Shown here: positions 6,954 to 12,256 of the stretch, piece after piece | Layout: every line of letters starts with the position of its first letter | Position numbering within the stretch: the stretch's first letter is position 1 | DNA from: an uncultured Lachnospiraceae bacterium | GTDB lineage: Bacteria; Bacillota; Clostridia; Lachnospirales; Lachnospiraceae | DNA length: 12,256 nt | Direction: 5' to 3' | Assembly (NCBI GenBank): GCA_902796045.1 | Contig: CADBNQ010000174.1 | Span: 1-12,256, forward strand | Notes under the pieces: generated by a model | Told to the model about the DNA's origin: nothing | The model's input: the letters and a program-made list of their open reading frames with translations, nothing else | The model's database searches: none | Translations under genes and position numbers: made by a program

Positions 6954-6960
6954 TATGATG

Positions 6961-7509
6961 ATGAAAAGCTTATCTATATGTCTGTTTGGTGCCAGCAGCG
7001 ACCAGATAGACAAGCACTATATTGAGGAAGTTGAACAGCTGGGACGGGAGATGGGAAAGCGCGGATACCGTCTGATCTTCGGAGGAGGAAGCACAGGCCT
7101 GATGGGGGCCGCTGCCAGAGGAGCTGCTGCAGGCGGAGGACATATTATCGGTGTGATCCCCAGATTCATGTACGAATTTGAGGCTATCTATGACCAGTGT
7201 GATGAGCTGATCCACACAGATACCATGCATGAGCGCAAGGAAATCATGGAAGACCGTGCCGACGCCTTTATCATCGTTCCCGGGGGGATCGGAACTTTAG
7301 ATGAATTCTTCGAGATCCTCACTCTGGTATCGCTGGAGAAGAAAACAGCCCCCATCATTCTCTATAATATTGACGGCTATTTTAACAGCCTCATCAGTTT
7401 TATCGATTCATGCACCCACAAAGGATTTATCAGGCCGCTGGTAAGGAACCTTTTCCGGGTCTGCGACACACCGGACAAAGCATTCGATCTTATTGAACGC
7501 TATGTATAA
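6961..7509 (+). CDS. LOG family nucleotide phosphoribohydrolase (TIGR00730 type)
   Basis: A 182-residue cytosolic Rossmann-fold enzyme of the LOG family, which hydrolyses nucleoside 5'-monophosphates (cytokinin ribotides in plants and some bacteria) to base and ribose 5-phosphate. Such genes are often mislabelled lysine decarboxylase. Visible hallmarks are the N-terminal ICLFGASS strand (6-13), GGGSTGLMGA (41-50), MHERKEIM (89-96) and the signature PGGIGTLDEFFE (107-118), which contains the substrate-binding and catalytic Glu region. The length is typical of the family. It has its own promoter, and the BlaI-like gene follows after 57 bases on the same strand, so the two may be cotranscribed. 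In a non-plant-associated Firmicute the physiological role is probably nucleotide salvage or clean-up, which is inference. Family assignment is very secure. Confidence 0.93.
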   Translation: MKSLSICLFGASSDQIDKHYIEEVEQLGREMGKRGYRLIFGGGSTGLMGAAARGAAAGGGHIIGVIPRFMYEFEAIYDQCDELIHTDTMHERKEIMEDRADAFIIVPGGIGTLDEFFEILTLVSLEKKTAPIILYNIDGYFNSLISFIDSCTHKGFIRPLVRNLFRVCDTPDKAFDLIERYV

Positions 7510-7566
7510 CCCTGCAGGTATACTAGAGATAAGAAAGAGAATCTACCTATGAAGGAGTCATGAACC

Positions 7567-7974
7567 ATGAAAAAAGCGTCAAGCCGACTCACGGAGAGTG
7601 AACGCCAGGTCCTCAATCTGCTGTGGGACACCAAAGAACCCCTGACATCCTCCGAGATCGTCGCCTCCTGCAAAGGAAAGACATGGAAAGATAGTTATAT
7701 ACATATCCTCATCAGCTCTCTACTGAAGAAGAACATGATCGAGATCGCCGGCTTCAAGAGAACGACCAAGAATTATGCCCGCAGCTTTAAGCCGAGCATG
7801 ACCCGGGAAGAGTACAATATTCTCGAGCTGAAGCAGAACACCACCAGCTCATCCGACGCCTTGTCAAGAGTGTTTTCAGCTCTTCTGGAGGAAGAGACGG
7901 ATTCTGCTGTGCTGGATGATCTCTCACAGATGCTGGCTGAAAAGAAGAAAAAGCTGGCAGGCAGGAATTATTAA
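7567..7974 (+). CDS. BlaI/MecI/CopY-family transcriptional repressor
   Basis: A 135-residue winged-helix repressor. Residues 7-75 match the family layout: LTESERQVLNLLW (8-20), LTSSEIV (26-32), and a recognition-helix segment WKDSYIHILISSLLKK (40-55), followed by a wing ending near YARSF (70-74). The C-terminal part (about 80-130) would be the dimerisation helices and ends in a Lys-rich run. The recognition helix differs from the usual TVKTLLxRLxxKG pattern, so the operator may also differ. AAGGAG lies 9 bases before the ATG. No BlaR1/MecR1 sensor protease gene is adjacent, unlike beta-lactam-responsive loci, so its signal is unknown. It could regulate its own operon with the LOG gene. It converges on the CbbX-like gene with a gap of only 10 bases and no visible terminator. 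Confidence 0.88.
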   Translation: MKKASSRLTESERQVLNLLWDTKEPLTSSEIVASCKGKTWKDSYIHILISSLLKKNMIEIAGFKRTTKNYARSFKPSMTREEYNILELKQNTTSSSDALSRVFSALLEEETDSAVLDDLSQMLAEKKKKLAGRNY

Positions 7975-7984
7975 AAGCCGGGGG

Positions 7985-9388
7985 TCACAGTTCAATCCCT
8001 TCCACATCTTCTTTTTCCAGGGTGGCCAGCATTGTTTTCGTCAGCTTCTTATAATTCATCAGCCGGTTTGCCTGGTTGGAGATGGCCAGCTCCAGATAGT
8101 TTCTGACATCTCTGGCATTGGCGTAGGAGGCAGGCTTGTCAGCACATCGTTTTTCAAAGAAACGGGTTGCTGTTTCAAGCGCCTCCGGGGTGAGGACGTA
8201 TTCCTGTCTGCGGCAGTTGTTCTTCAGGATCTCTATCTCTTCTTCCGCCGTATAATCTTCAAAGTACAGATATTTGTTAAATCGGGACCGCAGGCCCGGA
8301 TTGGAGTTGATAAAGTCCTCCATAAGCTGCGTGTACCCGGCCACGATGACGATCAGGTCATCTCTGTGGTCTTCCATCGCTTTCAGGAGCGTATCCACCG
8401 CTTCCTGTCCAAAGTCACCCTGTCCCTTCTGGTTGGTCAGTGTGTAGGCCTCATCGATAAAGAGGATCCCTCCCAGGGCTTCCTCCACGACCTCCTGTGT
8501 CTTGGTAGCCGTCTGGCCGATATAACCGCTGACCAGTCCGGCCCTGTCCACCTCCACCAGCTGACCAGTCCGGCAGACACCGATGGCCTTGTAGATCCCT
8601 GCCAGCAGCCTGGCTACAGTGGTCTTACCAGTTCCAGGATTACCCATGAATACCATGTGTTTATTCACATCGGCCGTCTTCATCCCGTGCTCCTGTCTGA
8701 GCTTCTGCACCTTCATGAGACTGACCAGAGAATTCACATCTTTCTTGACTGCCGTCAGGCCTGTCAGAGAGTTCAGCTCTGCCATCAGGTCCTGCGCAGC
8801 TGCTTCATCCGGTCCTTCCTTGCTCTTCCCCGTCTCGGCGGAAGCCTTTTCATCTTTTGTGAATGCCTTCGTCTTCTTGTCAGGGCTTAAGAGACCGAAT
8901 TCTTTGAGGAAATTGTCCAGAAGAGTCATGTAAGATGTCAGGGCCTCGATCTCACGGGCTCCGGCAGCACTGTTGACAGCCAGATAATGCTCTCCCAGTG
9001 CCCGGAAAGTCTCTGTCATCTTTCTGGCCTTCTTATTCTTATAGATGTCCCCCGGAATCTTGCGGCCGGCATCTGCCAGGACACAGTATTTAAGAGGAAG
9101 GGGAATCTTCGTTCCATAATCCTTTTCATTTAAGTTCCATTTGCTTTTGAGCAGAGCTGCCCCTGTCTTATTGAATTTGTAACCCAGAAGCTCCCTGATG
9201 AACTGGTCCTCTGCGTCATTAAAGACCTGGTCCGCCAGAGAGATATAGACCAGAAAATGGAGGAACTCCACCCTGAGCGTTTCTCTCAGCGGTGTATCTG
9301 TCTTCTGGCTGTACACGCCCTTCTCCTCAAGGTAGTCACACATTTCAAAGCATTCATCAACCTGCTTTACAAGCTCTGCATTATTCAT
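7985..9388 (-). CDS. CbbX/SpoVK-type AAA+ ATPase with a helical N-terminal domain
   Basis: A 467-residue AAA+ ATPase of the CbxX/CfqX family (relatives: CbbX, SpoVK, EccA). The C-terminal ATPase has GNPGTGKT (Walker A, 249-256), the family's pore loop GYIGQT (288-293), ILFIDEAY (308-315), the sensor 1 stretch VIVAGY (347-352), and NPGLRSRF with arginine-finger residues (363-370). The tail (about 375-467) is the helical lid. The first 165 residues form an acidic helical domain; the segment FLVYISLADQVFNDAEDQFIRELLG (45-69) resembles TerB-like domains. Residues 168-198 are a charged, probably disordered linker. No client gene is adjacent; the neighbours on both sides are on the other strand, so it is a single-gene unit. 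The start is supported by AAAGGG 9 bases upstream. Client unknown. Confidence 0.9.
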   Translation of the reverse strand: MNNAELVKQVDECFEMCDYLEEKGVYSQKTDTPLRETLRVEFLHFLVYISLADQVFNDAEDQFIRELLGYKFNKTGAALLKSKWNLNEKDYGTKIPLPLKYCVLADAGRKIPGDIYKNKKARKMTETFRALGEHYLAVNSAAGAREIEALTSYMTLLDNFLKEFGLLSPDKKTKAFTKDEKASAETGKSKEGPDEAAAQDLMAELNSLTGLTAVKKDVNSLVSLMKVQKLRQEHGMKTADVNKHMVFMGNPGTGKTTVARLLAGIYKAIGVCRTGQLVEVDRAGLVSGYIGQTATKTQEVVEEALGGILFIDEAYTLTNQKGQGDFGQEAVDTLLKAMEDHRDDLIVIVAGYTQLMEDFINSNPGLRSRFNKYLYFEDYTAEEEIEILKNNCRRQEYVLTPEALETATRFFEKRCADKPASYANARDVRNYLELAISNQANRLMNYKKLTKTMLATLEKEDVEGIEL

Positions 9389-9452
9389 CCCTTCATACCC
9401 TTTCTATATAATAAACCCTTTTTTCAGGCTTACCGGTGCCGCATATTATACG

Positions 9453-9481
9453 ATTATAGCACGCTTTTTTCTCTTCGTCAT
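9453..9481 (-). promoter_or_regulatory. Extended -10 promoter of the CbbX-like ATPase gene
   Basis: On the minus strand a perfect TGCTATAAT (-10 box 9453-9458) has a -35-like ATGACG (9476-9481) 17 bases upstream. The predicted leader is about 60 bases. It lies in the 172-base divergent region shared with larE, for which no equally good promoter is visible; TATCAT at 9515-9520 is only a weak candidate. Confidence 0.68.
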
Positions 9482-9560
9482 CTCCTGACCGTGGTTTATT
9501 TTTCACAGATGTGATATCATCAGAACAACTATTGATCTGCATATGATTTGAGGAAAAATA

Positions 9561-10421
9561 ATGGAATATATCGAAAAGAAAAAGGCCCTGTTAGAGTATA
9601 TAGAGAAAGCCGCCGAAGGCAGCATCGTCCTGGCTTTCTCAGGCGGAGTTGACAGCAGCCTGCTGCTTGCGCTCTGCTGTGACGCTGTAAAAAAGAACGG
9701 CCGCAGCGGCAGTGTCTCTGCCATCACCATACACACTAAGCTTCATCCCATGAGCGACCTGGATACAGCCAGACGGGTTGCCGCTGAAAATGGCGCCGGC
9801 CATCATGTTCTGTATGTGGATGAGCTTGAGGAGGCAGGAATCCGCTTTAACCCTGTTGACCGGTGCTATCTCTGCAAGAAATGTCTTTTTTTGAAGCTGC
9901 AAAAAAAGGCAGAGGAACTCCATGCCACTGTGATCTTTGAAGGGACCAACGATGATGATCTTCATGCGTATCGTCCCGGCATAAAGGCCATAAGAGAGCT
10001 GGGCATCTTAAGTCCTCTGGCATTATTCGGCTTCAGCAAAAAAGACGTCCGCCGGATGGCACGGGAGTACGGGCTCTCCGTATCGAACCGCCCCTCTGCA
10101 CCCTGTATGGCAACACGGTTTCCCTATGGCGCAGAGCTTGATTATGATACCATACGCCATATAGAGAAGGAGGAAAGCTGGCTGAGAGAAAAAGGATTCT
10201 ATAATGTCAGAATCAGAGTTCACGGGAACATTATCAGACTGGAAGTAGATAAAGACAGCCTGTCATCCGTAACGGAGATGAAAGACGAGATCGTCAGCAG
10301 GCTGTCTCAGTATGGATATGATTATATCACCCTGGACCTGGAAGGTTTCCGGTCCGGGAGTATGGATGTCGGTCTGGCAGAGACTGCCGGCCCCGGTGAC
10401 ATCAGAAACAATTCTCAATGA
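9561..10421 (+). CDS. larE: ATP-dependent sacrificial sulfur transferase LarE
   Basis: A 286-residue PP-loop ATPase that adenylates and then thiolates the pyridinium dicarboxylate precursor of the nickel-pincer nucleotide cofactor of lactate racemase and related enzymes. Visible hallmarks are the PP-loop SGGVDSS (27-33), RCYLCKKCLF (101-110), FEGTNDDD (126-133), RPGIKAIRELGILSPL (138-153), and PSAPCMATRFPYG (178-190). Cys182 there is at the position of the Cys that gives up its sulfur in Lactiplantibacillus LarE. The C-terminus has the usual TLDLEGFRSGSMD. A CxxCxxC (102, 105, 108) plus Cys182 would allow iron-sulfur cluster chemistry, as proposed for some LarE proteins. GAGGA lies 6 bases before the ATG. 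No larA, larB or larC is in the window. Its last 20 bases overlap the end of panF on the other strand. Confidence 0.93.
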   Translation: MEYIEKKKALLEYIEKAAEGSIVLAFSGGVDSSLLLALCCDAVKKNGRSGSVSAITIHTKLHPMSDLDTARRVAAENGAGHHVLYVDELEEAGIRFNPVDRCYLCKKCLFLKLQKKAEELHATVIFEGTNDDDLHAYRPGIKAIRELGILSPLALFGFSKKDVRRMAREYGLSVSNRPSAPCMATRFPYGAELDYDTIRHIEKEESWLREKGFYNVRIRVHGNIIRLEVDKDSLSSVTEMKDEIVSRLSQYGYDYITLDLEGFRSGSMDVGLAETAGPGDIRNNSQ

Positions 10422-11889
10422 TATCCTGGTCAAGGCCGTTTCTGCTGGTCAGCCATCCGACGGCAAAGTAGAGGATCCCTCCTGCCAGGAGGCCCCAGAT
10501 CACGGCATTGATCCCGGCCACGTTTACTTTATAGTAGCAGAATATATAGGTGGCAACTGCGCCCACTGAGCTTGCGACAGCTGCCTGTCTGGTCCCCTTC
10601 TTCCAGAAGAGACCGCCGATCAGCGGCCACAGGAAGGTACACTCCAGTCCTCCGAAGGCAAACAGATTCAGGAAAAAGATGATATCCGGCGGATTAAGGG
10701 TAAGGATGATAACCAGAACACCGAAGGCGATCGTCATCAGGGTACTGACTTTCTGGATATTCCTGTTATAGCTCTCGATCTTCTTAGGATCATCTTTGAC
10801 CACATAGGTCCGCCACAGGTCCTTCACGATCGTTGCGGCAGCAAGGATCAGCAGGGAGTCAGCAGTGGACATAACCGCTGCCATGGGTGCTGCCAGGAAG
10901 ATACCCGCTATGCCTACAGGCATGATCTTCTGTACAATATAAGGCACAAAATAATCTGAAGTAGGCAGGTCTGCCGTGTCAACCAGGGCTCCTGCCCAGC
11001 ATCCTGCCAGGTGCATGCCGACGATGATGAAGCTGCAGGTCAGGGCGCCGATCCACATGGCCGAATGCAGACTCTTCGTATTCTTAAAGCCCATGGCCCT
11101 TACCGCTGTCTGGGGAAGACCCAGTGTTCCGAACCCGACCAGAACCCAGAAGCTTAACAGGCTGCCCGGTGTATAGACCGAAAACAGATTGTTATAGACA
11201 TCAGGCAGATTGGCAGACAGACCTGCATCAATCCCTGCCATGCCGCCGCCTGCCTTAAGGACATAGAAGATAAAGAGGAACGTTCCAAAGCACATGATGA
11301 TACCCTGGATCGTGTCCGTGACGGCTACCGCGGTAAAGCCGCCAAAAGCGGTATAGACAATCACCACTGCCCCGAATATGAGCAGGGATGATACATGATT
11401 TAAGCCGGTGATCGATGCGATCAGGGTTGCCCCTCCGGTAAACTGTCCGATCATCTGGGCGGTACAGAAGGCAACCATCAGCAGACTGGTGATGATCACC
11501 AGAGCATCGCTTTTATAGCGGGCCTTCAGGTATCCGACCACTGTAACTGCCCCTGTTCTTCTTGATACCAGGGCAAGCTTGTTGCCCAGCACACCTAACA
11601 CGAGAAATGTAACAGGAATCTGAACAGCGGCGATCCAGACCTGGGCATAACCGTAAGTCAGGCCGGCTGCGCCCGGGCCTGAGACAAAAGAGCTGACCGA
11701 GGTATAGGTGGCCATCGTTGTCATGGCCAGAAGAAGGCCGTTCATTCCCCTGCTTCCGATAAAGAACTTCTTTTCCGGTGACAGACTGCTCATAGCACTC
11801 TGTTTCCGGCTGTAGATGATACCGATCACTGCATTGAGCAGAAGGTATCCGATCAGGATCATGAGGATGATTTTCTGATTTCCTGTCAT
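10402..11889 (-). CDS. panF: Sodium/pantothenate symporter PanF (SSS family)
   Basis: A 495-residue, very hydrophobic transporter with about 12-13 transmembrane segments, of the sodium:solute symporter family. The motif ATYTSVSSFVSGPGAAG (60-76) is the PanF-type version of the sodium- and substrate-binding first core helix. Other family signs are the TAFGGFTAVAVTDTIQG stretch and the later GLPQTAVRAMG and MAAVMSTADSLLILAA segments. It imports pantothenate, the vitamin precursor of coenzyme A, using the sodium gradient. The preceding YhdT-like gene overlaps its ATG by 4 bases (ATGA), the arrangement also found in enterobacteria (yhdT-panF), which supports the substrate call over proline or another SSS solute. 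No terminator follows: the gene ends inside the convergent larE. Family very sure, pantothenate specificity likely. Confidence 0.9.
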   Translation of the reverse strand: MTGNQKIILMILIGYLLLNAVIGIIYSRKQSAMSSLSPEKKFFIGSRGMNGLLLAMTTMATYTSVSSFVSGPGAAGLTYGYAQVWIAAVQIPVTFLVLGVLGNKLALVSRRTGAVTVVGYLKARYKSDALVIITSLLMVAFCTAQMIGQFTGGATLIASITGLNHVSSLLIFGAVVIVYTAFGGFTAVAVTDTIQGIIMCFGTFLFIFYVLKAGGGMAGIDAGLSANLPDVYNNLFSVYTPGSLLSFWVLVGFGTLGLPQTAVRAMGFKNTKSLHSAMWIGALTCSFIIVGMHLAGCWAGALVDTADLPTSDYFVPYIVQKIMPVGIAGIFLAAPMAAVMSTADSLLILAAATIVKDLWRTYVVKDDPKKIESYNRNIQKVSTLMTIAFGVLVIILTLNPPDIIFFLNLFAFGGLECTFLWPLIGGLFWKKGTRQAAVASSVGAVATYIFCYYKVNVAGINAVIWGLLAGGILYFAVGWLTSRNGLDQDIIENCF

Positions 11890-12155
11890 GGCTCCTCACC
11901 CCCCTCTTCGTCATCGTATTCGAAATCCACGAATACAAACCTGAGCAAGGCCCACACCCCTACAAGGGCGAGGATGATGGTTCCGAATACGGACACACTG
12001 AGCCATGCGGGCATTCCAAGAAAGACCAGTCCTGTTCCATTGAGCAGAAAAGCACTTGCAACATGCCAGATGCAGCATAAGGCCACTACCAGGAGTGTGC
12101 CTTTGATCTCTTTCATGCACTGTTCATGCTTTTCCTGTCTTGAAAGCTTTTTCAT
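11886..12155 (-). CDS. yhdT: YhdT family (DUF997) small membrane protein
   Basis: An 89-residue membrane protein with a charged N-terminus (residues 1-18), two transmembrane helices (about 19-37 and 50-74) and an acidic cytoplasmic-looking tail (DFEYDDEEGGEEP). The WHVASAFLL and GMPAWLSVSV segments and the length fit the YhdT family, which is almost always encoded just before panF and is presumed to be an accessory of the symporter, though its function is unproven. AAAGGAG lies 11 bases before the ATG. Its stop overlaps the panF start, indicating translational coupling and perhaps a fixed stoichiometry. It is the first gene of the operon behind the promoter at 12214-12242. Confidence 0.88.
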   Translation of the reverse strand: MKKLSRQEKHEQCMKEIKGTLLVVALCCIWHVASAFLLNGTGLVFLGMPAWLSVSVFGTIILALVGVWALLRFVFVDFEYDDEEGGEEP

Positions 12156-12182
12156 AACAATAGTTTCTCCTTTTATGATAGT

Positions 12183-12205
12183 CAGATTCCCGGAAGGGAT
12201 ATCTG
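12183..12205 (-). promoter_or_regulatory. Hairpin at the 5' end of the yhdT-panF leader
   Basis: On the minus strand CAGAT-A-TCCC pairs with GGGA-ATCTG around a 4-base TTCC loop (9 bp with one bulged A). It begins about where the -10 box predicts transcription to start and ends 9 bases before the ribosome binding site. It could protect the 5' end, serve as an operator, or be fortuitous. There is no T-run, so it is not a terminator. Confidence 0.45.
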
Positions 12206-12213
12206 CCGTGAAG

Positions 12214-12242
12214 ATTATAATCCATCTGAATTAAGGATGCAA
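12214..12242 (-). promoter_or_regulatory. Sigma-A-type promoter of yhdT-panF
   Basis: On the minus strand TTGCAT (12237-12242) and a perfect TATAAT (12214-12219) are separated by 17 bases. The predicted transcript starts near 12207, giving a leader of about 50 bases with a hairpin and an AAAGGAG site. Confidence 0.75.
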
Positions 12243-12256
12243 CCAAAAGTTTTCTC

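Noticed and set aside
7516..7549. AGGTA/TACCT inverted repeat and TATACT box before the BlaI-like gene
   Set aside because: The repeat is only 5 bp, and the best -35 candidate (TTGAAC) is 20 bases from the box, so neither an operator nor a promoter is convincing.
7916..8890. 324-residue open frame on the plus strand, antisense to the CbbX-like ATPase
   Set aside because: It is a shadow of the real ATPase frame. Its predicted protein has no recognisable motif, it lacks a ribosome binding site, and its start lies inside the BlaI-like gene.
10403..10444. CAGAAAC/GTTTCTG inverted repeat as a larE terminator
   Set aside because: A 7-bp stem across a 28-base loop with no T-run is too weak to call, and it lies within panF coding sequence.

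Overview
The window looks like chromosomal DNA from a Gram-positive Clostridia species, most likely a Lachnospiraceae gut-type anaerobe. The evidence is strong AGGAGG-type ribosome binding sites, sigma-A-like promoters, an sppA-RDD gene pair like that of Firmicutes, a SpoVK/CbbX-type ATPase, and a BspA-type leucine-rich repeat (LRR) gene beside a VWA/DUF2201 gene and a MoxR ATPase gene. I see no rRNA, tRNA, CRISPR array, transposase or phage gene. Genes are packed tightly and no gene-free stretch exceeds about 210 bases.

Layout. (1) 143-2932, minus strand: an envelope operon with promoter, signal peptide peptidase SppA, an RDD membrane protein and an S66 serine peptidase (LD-carboxypeptidase/MccF superfamily), closed by a strong hairpin terminator. 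The genes overlap by 11 and 4 bp. (2) 2934-6815, plus strand: a divergent cassette of three genes, namely a cytoplasmic LRR protein, a DUF2201-type protein with a metallopeptidase-like N-terminus and a VWA-like MIDAS domain, and a MoxR-type AAA+ ATPase overlapping it by 11 bp. (3) 6842-7974, plus strand: a LOG-family phosphoribohydrolase and a stand-alone BlaI/MecI-type repressor, behind a promoter carrying direct repeats. (4) 7985-9481, minus strand: a CbbX/SpoVK-type AAA+ ATPase with an acidic helical, possibly TerB-like, N-terminal domain. (5) 9561-10421, plus strand: the sulfur transferase LarE, diverging from (4) and running into (6). (6) 10402-12242, minus strand: a yhdT-panF sodium/pantothenate symporter operon with a good promoter and a hairpin at the very start of its leader.

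How they may work together. Region 1 is a membrane and cell-wall maintenance or stress unit. Region 2 is the least understood and most interesting part: MoxR ATPases typically remodel targets with a VWA partner, and here an LRR protein is encoded first, possibly as the adaptor or client-recognition subunit. Region 6 imports pantothenate. LarE normally helps make the nickel-pincer cofactor with LarB and LarC, neither of which is in the window. The BlaI-like repressor has no BlaR1/MecR1 sensor beside it. All functional assignments rest on motifs and family knowledge read by eye; no database search was run.
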